From NCBI RefSeq assembly GCF_042853465.1, contig NZ_AP031497.1, positions 4,340,001 through 4,404,000 on the forward strand: a stretch of 64,000 nucleotides of DNA, written 5' to 3'. A program made the position numbers and the translations under genes. Below, one piece after another: positions 8,483-17,901 of this stretch; position 1 is the stretch's first letter, and each line of letters begins with the position of its first letter. The DNA comes from Simiduia litorea (GTDB lineage: Bacteria > Pseudomonadota > Gammaproteobacteria > Pseudomonadales > Cellvibrionaceae). The notes beneath the pieces were generated by a model that worked only from the letters and a program-made list of their open reading frames with translations, did no database searches and was not told the DNA's origin.

Positions 8483-9523
8483 TCATTTCATTGATCCATC
8501 GAGATGAATATCGCGCGCCCAAACATAATCGTGACTAAAAGCAATGCCTAAAGAAGCCTCTACAATATATTGTGCATAGAGCTTATTATTCATTTCTGTG
8601 TGGAAAAAACTGCGCGCATTACCAGCCCAATGTTGACGTTTTGCATCATCATTTTGAAAATCACGAATACTCGCCAGTAGATCCTCTTGCTGATCAAAAT
8701 ACACCAGAGATTCTGCCGGCATGAGTTCGTCAAACTTGTTGGCCTGATGGGTGAATTGCAATATGCCATTCCCCGCTAACTGCGCCATACGCGCCGACGA
8801 ATACCAATAATCACCTTCTTGACGATTGAAATTTAAACCCATTTTTGTATTTGCTAGAGCGCGATCATAGTCCCGCCCCCATACAGGCGGCTCGCCAAAG
8901 CTACCGAACGTTTTAAATTTACAATCAGTGCCTAGTTCATCTTTTAGCCACTTCACCATCGCCAAGCGCTTGGTAAAATCAGTACTGTTGCTACAAAAAA
9001 GAAGATCAATAGGTAGATCGGTTTTACTGCTGTTATTCAAATTTTCGATGGCAGGATCTACCGGGTTAGGCATGTGATAAACCCGAGCACCAATGCCTTC
9101 AAATATCTTTAACTCGGGACGGCCAGTAGATATAAAAATAGCATCCACAACTTCCGCCCTATGCTTAATACGCTCAACATTCGACGGCACAAATAACGGA
9201 TCATTGTTGCAGTGGGCTATGATCACATTCGGATTTTGGCGTTTGATTTCTTTCAAGGTGTCATTACTAATCATGTCGCAGTGACCAGCAATGACAAGAT
9301 CGGGCTCTACCGCTGCAATAGTTTCCAACACGCGCTTATTAGCCTTGCCAATACCGAGATCGCGAATACCGAATGGCGCTTCAAAAGCGGCTATATCGCG
9401 ATCACTGAACACTTCGACAAAATGATCTTGCTTAATCAAGCCATGGGTCAATTTACGGGCCCAGCTTACTCGGGATTTACCGTAGCGGCGTAATTGTTGG
9501 TAGGCTATGTGAACTACTCTCAT
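8483..9523 (-). CDS. CgeB-like glycosyltransferase
   Basis: The 346-residue protein starts MRVVHIAYQQLRRYGKSRVS. It shows a GT-B layout: an N-terminal half ending in AHCNNDPLFVP, and a C-terminal half with the substrate region (R-x-x-LDGSAIL-like) represented by NTKMGLNFNRQEGDYWYSSARMAQLAGNG in which Ser-Ala-Arg replaces the more usual pattern. The end carries a short D/E-rich region expected in the GT1_2/CgeB type. It lies 28 nt upstream of the YrbL-like gene and belongs to the same cluster. The family call is moderate and the sugar is unknown. Confidence 0.65.
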   Translation of the reverse strand: MRVVHIAYQQLRRYGKSRVSWARKLTHGLIKQDHFVEVFSDRDIAAFEAPFGIRDLGIGKANKRVLETIAAVEPDLVIAGHCDMISNDTLKEIKRQNPNVIIAHCNNDPLFVPSNVERIKHRAEVVDAIFISTGRPELKIFEGIGARVYHMPNPVDPAIENLNNSSKTDLPIDLLFCSNSTDFTKRLAMVKWLKDELGTDCKFKTFGSFGEPPVWGRDYDRALANTKMGLNFNRQEGDYWYSSARMAQLAGNGILQFTHQANKFDELMPAESLVYFDQQEDLLASIRDFQNDDAKRQHWAGNARSFFHTEMNNKLYAQYIVEASLGIAFSHDYVWARDIHLDGSMK

Positions 9524-9572
9524 GGGTATTCCAATCTTGGTTGATAAGCGCGGCGCAGTATACCACTGCGCC

Positions 9573-10676
9573 CTAAGGTGTTACTGCCAGCAATCGCTGG
9601 TAGACCGAGATCGTGGCCTCGATCTGATGCTGCATGTGAAATTCTGGCTGCACTTTAATATCCACCTCCGCCCCCAGCAAACTCAGCACTTTTTCAGCAA
9701 AGCCTTGCACATCATCTGCTGGCACCAAGCCTGCCGGAAAACAGGCTGATAGGGACTCCGAGGCACCGCCGCGATCAAAGGCCACCACCGGCGTATTCGT
9801 CGCCAGCGCTTCTGTCAGCGTGCGGCCAAAGGGTTCGGGCTGACTGGACATATGGCAAACAATATCTGCCAATCGATAAAACTCAGCAATGTCAGACCGA
9901 TGGCCGACGAACGTAACGCCTTCGTCTAGCTGTAACTCAGTTGCCATCGCCTCCAGCTCGCGTCGATAATGGACTTTTTTCGGCTCTGCATCACCCACAA
10001 TAACCCCATGGCAGCGCGGATTTTGCGCTATTATTTGCTGCATCATGGTCAAAAATGTTTCTTGCCCTTTCCAGCGACTCAAACGACCAGGCATGAGAAT
10101 GATGTGTTTTTCACGCAGCTGCGGGTATTGGCGGTAGAGTTCTTTTGACCAAGCGTCAGGTGGAGCACCCGCAGCAAATGCGGCCACATCTACGCCGCGT
10201 GGTATCACGGTTATCCGCTGCTCATCTTGGCAATAATGCTGCTTGATATATTTTTCTACACACTGAGAAATGGCGATGATGTGCTCGGCCTTGGCCATCA
10301 CAGCGGAATAAAAATTGACCGAATAGAGGCCGTGAAAAGTACTCACTAAACGAGGCCTGCTGGCTGCTGGCAACTTGCGCCACGCCAGCCAGATAATCCA
10401 TGCTGGCGCTCGAGAACGCACGTGAATAATATCGGGCTTTAACTCTTGCAATAGTTTTCGCACCGGCCTGACTAAACGCAATGACCACAAAGACTTGCGG
10501 TGTACTGGCAGCTGGATATGGCTAGAGCCCTCACTTTCTAGCTGCGCCACCAGGCGGCCGCCATTAGACATCACGATTGACTCATGACCTTGGCGCACCA
10601 GTTCGCGAGCGAACTCCACCGTACCGCGCTCAACCCCACCGCTGTTTAGATTGGGTAAAACCTGCAACACCTTCAT
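9573..10676 (-). CDS. glycosyltransferase family 4
   Basis: From the ATG at 10676 the protein has 367 residues and begins MKVLQVLPNLNSGGVERGT, the classic GT4 N-terminus. The acceptor domain has DIIHVRSRAPAWI and VSTFHGLYS. The donor domain has ILMPGRLSRWKGQETFL, ADIVCHMSSQPEPFGRTLTE (E-x7-E region) and TNTPVVAFDRGGASE. The start overlaps the upstream ELM1 gene stop (ATGA), so the two are probably coupled. The longer frame to 10736 would run deep into that gene and is rejected. It is similar to LPS-core GT4s; the substrate is unknown. Confidence 0.88.
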   Translation of the reverse strand: MKVLQVLPNLNSGGVERGTVEFARELVRQGHESIVMSNGGRLVAQLESEGSSHIQLPVHRKSLWSLRLVRPVRKLLQELKPDIIHVRSRAPAWIIWLAWRKLPAASRPRLVSTFHGLYSVNFYSAVMAKAEHIIAISQCVEKYIKQHYCQDEQRITVIPRGVDVAAFAAGAPPDAWSKELYRQYPQLREKHIILMPGRLSRWKGQETFLTMMQQIIAQNPRCHGVIVGDAEPKKVHYRRELEAMATELQLDEGVTFVGHRSDIAEFYRLADIVCHMSSQPEPFGRTLTEALATNTPVVAFDRGGASESLSACFPAGLVPADDVQGFAEKVLSLLGAEVDIKVQPEFHMQHQIEATISVYQRLLAVTP

Positions 10677-11596
10677 ACCATAAAGTCCTTCAAAAAGCGC
10701 TCTACAAGCCACGCTGCCGCGCGCTCCGCCTCGCAAAACCCATCTGCCGCTGCAACGGTCGATATGCGCTGCCGGTTCGCAAACGATACCAATCGATTAG
10801 CGCTCACCAACTTATCCAACCCCTGCGTAACACGCCCCGGCCGCCCGCCCGGTAGCGCGAATAACCCCGTTGCCGCGCCAGAGGTTAACGCCTCATAAAC
10901 CATCGATACGCTATCGGGCGTAACCCACACGGGGGAACTCAGCGCCAAGGTCTCTGACAACCATTGAGCTTCGGTTTCTCGATATGAGAAACAGGTTAAA
11001 TTGACGATATTTTGATCCGCTAACAGGCTCAAGAAGTGCTCCGGTGTGCGACGGGAATCCGACAGCACCCAGGTTCGATGGTGCGATTCTTCACATAAGG
11101 TTTTAACCTGCGCAACCAGTCCAGCATCATCCCAACCATAGTGCTTAGACGGGCCCCCAATAAGTATGGCTCCCGCACATGCCTCGCTCCGCTCCGCACT
11201 CGGTTGCACAGCATTAAGCACCCCTTGAGTGACCAGTATGTTGGCGCGTAACGGCGGATTGTCATGCGCCGGCACAATTGCGGCGTCTAGCCATGCATAG
11301 GGGAAATTCGGCCGCATCAATAACACGCTAGGCTTGGCAAAACAGCGCTTTGTCGCCAATAGCGCCCTCTGCGTACCCGACCCCGCTGCGATGACCATAT
11401 CCGGTACAGGCAAACGTGGCGCAAGGTTTACACCACGCCATACAGAATAAAAACTTAACGCTGTCGAGGTAATATCGATAACATGGCTCTGTGCACTTAC
11501 TTTGGCTTCAAGCTGCTGAGCTAAGCCGCGCAATTGATTTAAGTGGCCAGGCTTTTGATCCGTTAACAACCAAACAATCGGCGGTTTTTTACTCAC
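10673..11596 (-). CDS. mitochondrial fission ELM1 family protein
   Basis: The 307-residue protein belongs to the ELM1 family (PF06258), named after a plant mitochondrial fission factor. The bacterial members sit in LPS clusters and look like GT-B-related proteins. Visible family segments are VWLLTDQKPGHLNQLRGL at the N-terminus, GSGTQRALLATKR, LIGGPSKHYGWDD, WVLSDSRRTPEHF, and WVTPDSVSMVYEALTSGA near residue 240. It overlaps the following GT4 gene by 4 nt and starts the co-oriented glycan cluster downstream of radC. No biochemical activity is established for the bacterial family. Confidence 0.85.
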   Translation of the reverse strand: MSKKPPIVWLLTDQKPGHLNQLRGLAQQLEAKVSAQSHVIDITSTALSFYSVWRGVNLAPRLPVPDMVIAAGSGTQRALLATKRCFAKPSVLLMRPNFPYAWLDAAIVPAHDNPPLRANILVTQGVLNAVQPSAERSEACAGAILIGGPSKHYGWDDAGLVAQVKTLCEESHHRTWVLSDSRRTPEHFLSLLADQNIVNLTCFSYRETEAQWLSETLALSSPVWVTPDSVSMVYEALTSGAATGLFALPGGRPGRVTQGLDKLVSANRLVSFANRQRISTVAAADGFCEAERAAAWLVERFLKDFMV

Positions 11597-11684
11597 TCAG
11601 CCTCCAAAGGCTTGGCGGGCCGCCAATAATTGTGACAAGAGTGCACATTTTAGGGGCAGCGCCTAAGTGGCTGCAAGCCTTGCG

Positions 11685-12359
11685 CTAAACCAAACCTCGC
11701 TCTGCTAGAGAAGCGCAATAACCATCACCCACGATCAAATGATCCAACACCCGAATATCTACCAACGCTAGGGCGTCTTTTAGCCGGCGGGTGATTGCAA
11801 TATCGGCCTGGCTAGGTTCAGCGACACCGGAGGGGTGATTGTGCACCAAAATAACCGCAGCAGCCGCTTTGAGCAGGGCGCACTTCACCACGTCTCTTGG
11901 ATACACAGAGGCGCCATCTAAGGTGCCTTCGAATAGATGCACAAATTCAATTAACCTATGTTGGGCATCCAACAACAGCAACGCAAACACTTCTCGGTCT
12001 CTATGGCGCAGCTGCGCTTGTAAGAAACGCGCAACCAAATCCGGGCTGGTTAACATATCGCCGCGCCTCAATTCCGCCTGCAGATGCCGACGCGACATCT
12101 CGAGAACGGCTTGAAGTTGGGCAAATTTCGCGTCGCCCAAGCCTTTGCCCTGAACAAAATCATCCCGACTTGCGTCTAGCAGCGGCCGCAAGCCGCCAAA
12201 CTTTGTCAGCAGGTCGCGCGCCAAATCCACGGCCGTTAAACCCGCCACCCCAGTGCGTAGAAAAATGGCTAGCAGCTCTGCATCCGATAGCACCGCGGAA
12301 CCCTGTGCCAATAATTTTTCCCTTGGGCGTTCACCCGCAGGCCAATGATTAATGGCCAT
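11685..12359 (-). CDS. radC: RadC family protein (JAB/MPN domain)
   Basis: The 224-residue protein starts MAINHWPAGERPREKLLAQG. An N-terminal helix-hairpin-helix region with LSDAELLAIFLRTG covers roughly residues 1-80. The C-terminal JAB/MPN metalloprotease-like domain carries the metal motif HNHPSG near residue 172, with a Glu in the preceding strand and an Asp about 10 residues after. RadC was first linked to radiation sensitivity but its true role is unclear. It is divergent from coaBC, as in pseudomonads, and is followed by the glycan cluster on the same strand. Confidence 0.95.
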   Translation of the reverse strand: MAINHWPAGERPREKLLAQGSAVLSDAELLAIFLRTGVAGLTAVDLARDLLTKFGGLRPLLDASRDDFVQGKGLGDAKFAQLQAVLEMSRRHLQAELRRGDMLTSPDLVARFLQAQLRHRDREVFALLLLDAQHRLIEFVHLFEGTLDGASVYPRDVVKCALLKAAAAVILVHNHPSGVAEPSQADIAITRRLKDALALVDIRVLDHLIVGDGYCASLAERGLV

Positions 12360-12479
12360 TCGATCCTCCTTGATCTTTTTTATGGCGAGATTTCACACGC
12401 TGGGCGTGCATCGACTACGATAGTCACGCCGACAATGGTATCTTAGCCCCTTACTCAAACCTTGCCAGCAACAGGTGCT

Positions 12480-13676
12480 ATGTCAAGCCTAATCAATAAA
12501 CATGTACTGCTGGGCGTCAGTGGCGGCATTGCTGCCTATAAAAGCGCTGAACTCATTCGTCGGCTCAAAGATCTCGGTGCCCATGTACGCGTGGTCATGA
12601 CTCCCGCAGCTCAGGAATTTATTACACCACTTACGCTGCAAGCACTGTCGGGCAACCCGGTTTACACGGAATTATTAGACCCAGAGGCCGAGGCGGGTAT
12701 GGGTCACATTGAGCTGGCGCGCTGGGCCGATATTCTTTTCATCGCCCCCTGTACCGCAGACCTGATCGCCCGCCTAGCTCAGGGCCAAGGCAACGACCTG
12801 CTCACCACCATCGCACTTGCCTGCCGAGCGCCGTTAGCCTTAGCGCCAGCGATGAACCAAGGCATGTGGAGTCATGCCGCAACACAAGACAATTTAGCCC
12901 AGCTAATCGAACGCGGCGCAAAGGTGTTTGGCCCCGACAGCGGTAGCCAAGCGTGCGGTGATACTGGCCTTGGGCGCATGTCGGAGCCAACAGCTTTGGC
13001 AACGCAACTGAGCGAGTGCTTCAGCTCGGGCCTGCTCAGCGGATTGGACGTCGTTATTACCGCAGGGCCAACGCGCGAAGCGATAGATCCCGTGCGCTAC
13101 ATCAGCAACCACAGTTCCGGTAAAATGGGCTACGCGCTGGCCCAAGCCTGTGCAGAAGCTGGCGCACGCACGCGGCTGATTAGCGGGCCTACACGCCTTA
13201 GCTGTCCAGCCAATGTCGAGCGTATCGACGTCGTTAGCGCACAGGATATGCTCGAAGCCGCTCTGGCTTGCAAGGCCGATATATTTATCGGTGCCGCCGC
13301 TGTCGCCGATTATCGCCCTGAGACCATCGCCGCGCAAAAAATTAAAAAGCAGGGCTCTGATAGCGCCTCAACGACACTGACCTTGGTGCAAAACCCAGAT
13401 ATTATTGCCACCATTGCTGCCGGTACACATAAACCGTTTATGGTGGGGTTTGCGGCTGAAACAGAAAATATCGTCGACTACGCCAGAAACAAACTGATTA
13501 AGAAACGCTTAGATTTAGTCATTGCCAACGACGTGTCCCGTCATGACATAGGCTTTAACAGCGACGACAATGCCGTAACCTTAATTTCGGCAGCAAGTGA
13601 AGAGTACTTAGAACCGCGCAGTAAATATCAATTAGCACTAGAGCTAGTTCGACGAATTGCGATTGCCTACCGGTAG
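12480..13676 (+). CDS. coaBC: bifunctional phosphopantothenoylcysteine decarboxylase / phosphopantothenate-cysteine ligase
   Basis: CoaBC (Dfp) joins cysteine to 4'-phosphopantothenate with CTP and decarboxylates the product, steps two and three of coenzyme A synthesis. The N-terminal FMN-binding CoaC domain starts HVLLGVSGGIAAYKSAEL, has the flavin motif APAMNQGMW and the active-site lid Cys in GSQACGDTGLGRM. The CoaB domain follows from about residue 185, with ITAGPTREAIDPVRYISNHS, KMGYALAQ and IANDVS. I prefer the ATG at 12480, with AGGTG just upstream, over a TTG six codons earlier. In pseudomonads dut lies next; here algC follows directly after 48 nt. Confidence 0.96.
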   Translation: MSSLINKHVLLGVSGGIAAYKSAELIRRLKDLGAHVRVVMTPAAQEFITPLTLQALSGNPVYTELLDPEAEAGMGHIELARWADILFIAPCTADLIARLAQGQGNDLLTTIALACRAPLALAPAMNQGMWSHAATQDNLAQLIERGAKVFGPDSGSQACGDTGLGRMSEPTALATQLSECFSSGLLSGLDVVITAGPTREAIDPVRYISNHSSGKMGYALAQACAEAGARTRLISGPTRLSCPANVERIDVVSAQDMLEAALACKADIFIGAAAVADYRPETIAAQKIKKQGSDSASTTLTLVQNPDIIATIAAGTHKPFMVGFAAETENIVDYARNKLIKKRLDLVIANDVSRHDIGFNSDDNAVTLISAASEEYLEPRSKYQLALELVRRIAIAYR

Positions 13677-13724
13677 CCAACTAACGCAAATTTGACCCAT
13701 TTATAGATACACAAGGAATCGAAG

Positions 13725-16148
13725 GTGTCTGCAGAGCAAAAGCCGAAATCAGCAAGCCCAAAAAAACCCAAGCAAACGCCCTATTTTTTGATTTTTACGC
13801 TCGCCTCTCTGTTGCTGACAGCAATCCTGGGTTGGGTTGGGTTTCAGCAATTCGTCGTGCAATCTGAAGCTAACACACTAAGAACATTGGCCGACGTCGA
13901 ACTCAAAAAACGCGTGGGTGCCGTTGAGCAATGGATCAAGTCGCTTCAGGTAGACGTGGCCCAATTTGGCGAGAGAGATACATTGGCAACGGCAGTTGCC
14001 TATCAAGATGAAAACGTCATCGCAGATTATCGCCGTGCCGTTGATAAAAGCATCCAGGGCGTTAAGCACATCGACTTTTTCCCACGCGGCAGTGCCGATC
14101 TTAATCAAGACGCCCAATTTCCCATCAACTTCGTGCAAATGGATTTAATCTTTACAGCAGAATCGCGCCAAACACTACTACCAGAAGCCGTTCGTATTGA
14201 TAGCGAGTGGTTCATTCAGATTGCCACAGGACTCCCCACAGACCCCGCCAGCCCAGCCTTAGGCACCATGCTAGTTACCCTAGGTACAGAGGCCTTGAGG
14301 GAACTGCTGAAAAACCAAGATCAGCAGCTTGGCCAGACCACGGTTAAACAAGTTTTTGGAAAATCGGTGAGCAGTACTTTTTTGAGCTCTGGTGTGGGCG
14401 AATCCGAGTTAACACTGACCGAAGATATACCAGGTAGCAATTGGCAAGTGGAATTTATACCTTCTTACGCACTCATGAAACGCGCTGCTATCAGTCCCAT
14501 TCCATTTCTCGGCGGCTGTATTGTCGTTTTCTTAGCGCTCGTTTTCACGAGCGCATTCGCATCGCGAAAACTAATTGCACACCAAGCGGTTCAGAAGGCG
14601 CATAAAGCCCGCGAGAAGGCTATGATGACTGCCAAGCCCTCACAGGAAAAAGGCGCTCTCGACGTCGAAGTAAAAGAAGAAGATAAAAAACTGTTGGGCA
14701 GTAAAGAAAAATCTCTCGCCCAATCGGCGGAAAAAAAGTCAACGCAAGTTGCAGTAGACGACCCCGAGGATAATAGCGCGCTGAAAAAGATTTTCCGCGC
14801 CTACGATATTCGCGGTGTCGTGGGCGAGCAACTAACGCCCGCGTTTGCGGAAACCTTAGGCAAAGCGTTAGGCTCAGAAGCAATTGAACTAGGAGAGTCT
14901 ACCTTACTCGTTGGCCGCGACGGCCGCGTGCACAGCGAAGAACTTAGCATCAATTTAATTAATGGTATTCTGAGCACCGGCTGTAATGTCATCAATATAG
15001 GGCTTGTGCCCTCGCCCGTACTTTACTTTGCTTGCGCCACCATTGGCAGTACCAAAAGCGGCATTGTAGTAACCGCAAGCCATAATTCTGGCGAATACAA
15101 TGGCTTTAAAATGGTGCTCAACGGCAACACACTGACAGCCGATGCTATTAACGCCATTTATACCAGAATACAACGGGCACAATTTAGAACTGGCAGCGGC
15201 GTCGAGCAGATAGAAGATGTGTGCGCAGATTATATCGACCGAATTTTTTCCGATGTGGCGCTCGCTGGCGATGTTAAATTAGTCATAGACGCGGCCAATG
15301 GTGCAACCAGCGTAATTGCCCCTCAACTTTTTGAGGAATTAGGTTGTGAGGTCGAACCACTTTTCTGTGAGGTAGATGGTCGCTTCCCCAATCACCAACC
15401 CGACCCAAGTCGACCCGAAAACCTCAACGCGCTGATCGCAAAGGTGAAAAGCTCCGGCGCTGATTTAGGAGTTGCCTTCGACGGCGACGGCGACCGCTTA
15501 ACCATTGTAACGCCCAAAGGCCAGATCATATGGCCCGATCGTCTACTCATGTTGTTTGCCAAAGATATTGTCTCACGCAACCCGGGGGCAGATGTATTAT
15601 TCGACGTTAAAAGCACGCGCCAATTGAACAGTTTGATTACCAGTTATGGTGGCCGGCCGATCATGTGGAAAACCGGCCACTCGAATATGAAACAAAAAAT
15701 GTTGGAAACAGGCGCTTTACTAGGCGGAGAACTATCGGGCCACATTTTCATCAAGGATCGGTGGTTCGGCTTCGACGACGCACTGTACGCAACGGCCCGA
15801 CTGTTAGAAATAATGACGCTACGCGATCAAGATATCGATAGTATTTTTGAAGCTTTTCCGGTGCTGCCAAGTACCCCCGAAATTCTTCTGCCCTATGCCG
15901 AAGACAAGAAATTTGTACTTATTAATAAACTTATTGCCGATGGCAACTTTCAAAGTGGCAAAATCACCACTATCGACGGCCTTAGGGTAGATTTTGCCAA
16001 AGGCTGGGGGCTAGTCCGAGCATCGAATACCACGCCGGCACTGACACTGAGATTCGAGGCCGATAGCGAAGAAACCATTGAACAATTAAAAGGGTTATTT
16101 AAACGGGAAATTGCTAAAATTGATCCTTCACTGGCGTTAGATTTTTAA
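13725..16148 (+). CDS. algC: phosphomannomutase/phosphoglucomutase with N-terminal membrane-sensor-like region
   Basis: The 807-residue protein has a GTG start with a purine-rich site (AAGGAATCGAAG) upstream. Residues about 20-45 and 264-288 are transmembrane helices enclosing a periplasmic region of about 220 residues. A charged Lys/Glu linker (about 289-345) leads to the catalytic part from residue 351 (KKIFRAYDIRGVVG). The phosphohexomutase motifs are the catalytic serine loop TASHNSGEYNG (Ser near 452), the metal loop DGDGDR (586-591), GGELSGH for sugar binding, and RASNTTP (about 765) for phosphate. The usual Pro after SHN is Ser here. The enzyme interconverts 6- and 1-phosphates of mannose and glucose, feeding polysaccharide and LPS synthesis. 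Long AlgC forms are also annotated in pseudomonads. Confidence 0.92.
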   Translation: MSAEQKPKSASPKKPKQTPYFLIFTLASLLLTAILGWVGFQQFVVQSEANTLRTLADVELKKRVGAVEQWIKSLQVDVAQFGERDTLATAVAYQDENVIADYRRAVDKSIQGVKHIDFFPRGSADLNQDAQFPINFVQMDLIFTAESRQTLLPEAVRIDSEWFIQIATGLPTDPASPALGTMLVTLGTEALRELLKNQDQQLGQTTVKQVFGKSVSSTFLSSGVGESELTLTEDIPGSNWQVEFIPSYALMKRAAISPIPFLGGCIVVFLALVFTSAFASRKLIAHQAVQKAHKAREKAMMTAKPSQEKGALDVEVKEEDKKLLGSKEKSLAQSAEKKSTQVAVDDPEDNSALKKIFRAYDIRGVVGEQLTPAFAETLGKALGSEAIELGESTLLVGRDGRVHSEELSINLINGILSTGCNVINIGLVPSPVLYFACATIGSTKSGIVVTASHNSGEYNGFKMVLNGNTLTADAINAIYTRIQRAQFRTGSGVEQIEDVCADYIDRIFSDVALAGDVKLVIDAANGATSVIAPQLFEELGCEVEPLFCEVDGRFPNHQPDPSRPENLNALIAKVKSSGADLGVAFDGDGDRLTIVTPKGQIIWPDRLLMLFAKDIVSRNPGADVLFDVKSTRQLNSLITSYGGRPIMWKTGHSNMKQKMLETGALLGGELSGHIFIKDRWFGFDDALYATARLLEIMTLRDQDIDSIFEAFPVLPSTPEILLPYAEDKKFVLINKLIADGNFQSGKITTIDGLRVDFAKGWGLVRASNTTPALTLRFEADSEETIEQLKGLFKREIAKIDPSLALDF

Positions 16149-16233
16149 CATTGAGCGAGCATAATTTTCAATTTCAAATTAACATTCTGTTCAATATAGA
16201 CACCGATAAAAATACTAGTCACAGAGGTTAAAC

Positions 16234-17139
16234 ATGTCACTATCACGCGACAACGCGATGCAAATCGCAAAGGTACTTACTGAGTCACTGCCCTATATTC
16301 AACGCTTTACCGGTAAGACGATCGTGGTTAAATTTGGCGGCAATGCCATGGTCGACGAAGCACTACAAAATAGTTTTGCTCGCGATATCGTATTAATGAA
16401 ACTTGTGGGTCTAAACCCTGTCGTTGTTCATGGCGGCGGGCCTCAGATCGGGCAACTACTGGAAAAGCTCAGTATTAAATCAGAGTTTGTGGACGGTATG
16501 CGCGTTACCGATAGCGCCACCATGGATGTCGTTGAGATGGTCTTAGGCGGCTCGGTCAACAAACAAATTGTCAGCTTAATCAATCGCAATGGCGGCAAAG
16601 CTATTGGCTTGACGGGGAAAGACGGCAAACTCATTCGCGCGCGTAAAATGACAGTAACGCGAAAGACACCCGGTATGAATGCATCCGAAATTGTCGATAT
16701 CGGCCATGTCGGCGAGGTAGCTGCAATTAACACTGAAGTGATCGACATGTTAACTAACAGCAATTTCATTCCTGTGATCGCGCCCGTTGGTGTTGGTGCC
16801 GACGGCTCGGCATACAACATTAATGCCGATTTAGTCGCCGGAAAAATCGCTGAGGTTCTGCAAGCGGAAAAGCTAATGCTGTTAACAAATGTTGCGGGAT
16901 TGCTTGATAAGCAGGGAGAGGTACTCACCGGTCTATCCACCCAACAAGTCGATGATTTGATTGCAGATGGGACTATTTACGGTGGCATGTTGCCAAAAAT
17001 TTCCTGTGCCCTTGATGCCGTTAAATCAGGTGTCACCTCAGCACACATTGTTGACGGTCGTGTTGACCACGCAGTTCTACTTGAAATTTTCACCGATACT
17101 GGTGTTGGCACCAAAATTACCAACGCAAAATCTGAATAG
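16234..17139 (+). CDS. argB: acetylglutamate kinase
   Basis: ArgB phosphorylates N-acetylglutamate with ATP, the second step of arginine synthesis. The 301-residue protein shows IVVKFGGNAM (phosphate-binding Lys), PVVVHGGGPQIG, the Arg-containing VDGMRVTD, NINADLVAGKIA and ISCALDAVKSGV. An N-terminal helix of about 25 residues before the kinase core (MSLSRDNAMQIAKVLTESL) is typical of arginine-inhibited hexameric ArgB. The ATG at 16234 has AGAGGTT upstream. A strong terminator follows. Confidence 0.97.
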   Translation: MSLSRDNAMQIAKVLTESLPYIQRFTGKTIVVKFGGNAMVDEALQNSFARDIVLMKLVGLNPVVVHGGGPQIGQLLEKLSIKSEFVDGMRVTDSATMDVVEMVLGGSVNKQIVSLINRNGGKAIGLTGKDGKLIRARKMTVTRKTPGMNASEIVDIGHVGEVAAINTEVIDMLTNSNFIPVIAPVGVGADGSAYNINADLVAGKIAEVLQAEKLMLLTNVAGLLDKQGEVLTGLSTQQVDDLIADGTIYGGMLPKISCALDAVKSGVTSAHIVDGRVDHAVLLEIFTDTGVGTKITNAKSE

Positions 17140-17149
17140 ATTTTACGCT

Positions 17150-17187
17150 AAAATCGGTTTGACTCAGCACCAAACCGATTTTTTTCG
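17150..17187 (+). terminator. Rho-independent terminator after argB
   Basis: A 12-bp stem (AAAATCGGTTTG / CAAACCGATTTT) with a 9-nt loop is followed by a T run. It begins 10 nt after the argB stop codon and separates argB from slmA. Confidence 0.9.
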
Positions 17188-17253
17188 TTGAAGCATACCG
17201 TCAATGTAGCTAGGATAAGCGGTTACATCTGATCAAAGAATTCCGAAGGTCTT

Positions 17254-17868
17254 ATGACAAACTCGTCTACCAAGGTATCCCGGCGCCAACAGATTTTAGA
17301 ATCTCTGGCGCACATGTTGGAAACCAGCCCAGGAGCCCGCATTACCACAGCGGCATTGGCAAAAGAAGTAGGCGTATCAGAAGCAGCTCTTTACCGACAC
17401 TTCCCCAGTAAATCGAAGATGTTTGAAGGTTTAATTGAGTTTATTGAAGAAACGCTGTTTTCCAGAATTGGCCTGATACTCAGCGACGCGGACGCCGCCG
17501 AAGCTCGATGTCAAAAAATATTTTTCCTATTGCTCACCTTCACGGAGCGCAATCCAGGCATCACCCGTATTTTAACGGGCGATGCGCTAACCGGTGAAAC
17601 TGAGCGCTTGCACACTCGCGTACAACAACTGTTTGAGCGTATAGAAACACAAATTAAGCAAATATTACGCGAGGCGGAAATTCGCGAAGGCCTGCGCCCT
17701 AAACTACCTTTGACCGCTGCCGCGGGTTTATTAATGGCGACAGCGGAAGGGCGTATCGCTCAATTTGTTCGATCTGGCTTTAAGCGTAAGCCGACCGAAT
17801 TTTGGGCTGAGCAGTGGCCAGTACTCATGCAAGACTTTTTCTACGAACCGGTCGCCCAATTGAATTAA
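17254..17868 (+). CDS. slmA: nucleoid occlusion factor SlmA
   Basis: SlmA is a TetR-like DNA-binding protein that blocks FtsZ assembly over the nucleoid. The 204-residue protein has the N-terminal helix-turn-helix RITTAALAKEVGVSEAALYR followed by HFPSKSKMFEGLIEFIEETL, matching SlmA rather than other TetR proteins, and the conserved end QFVRSGFKRKPTEFW. Its place between argB and pyrE is common in the group. The ATG has GAAGGT as ribosome binding site. Confidence 0.95.
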   Translation: MTNSSTKVSRRQQILESLAHMLETSPGARITTAALAKEVGVSEAALYRHFPSKSKMFEGLIEFIEETLFSRIGLILSDADAAEARCQKIFFLLLTFTERNPGITRILTGDALTGETERLHTRVQQLFERIETQIKQILREAEIREGLRPKLPLTAAAGLLMATAEGRIAQFVRSGFKRKPTEFWAEQWPVLMQDFFYEPVAQLN

Positions 17869-17871
17869 ATG

Positions 17872-17901
17872 TAACAAAGGCCGCGAGAGCGGCCTTTGTT
17901 A
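17872..17901. terminator. bidirectional terminator between slmA and the convergent gene
   Basis: A 13-bp perfect stem (TAACAAAGGCCGC / GCGGCCTTTGTTA) closes a GAGA tetraloop. It sits right after the slmA stop and overlaps the last codon of the convergent minus-strand gene, serving both. Confidence 0.88.
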
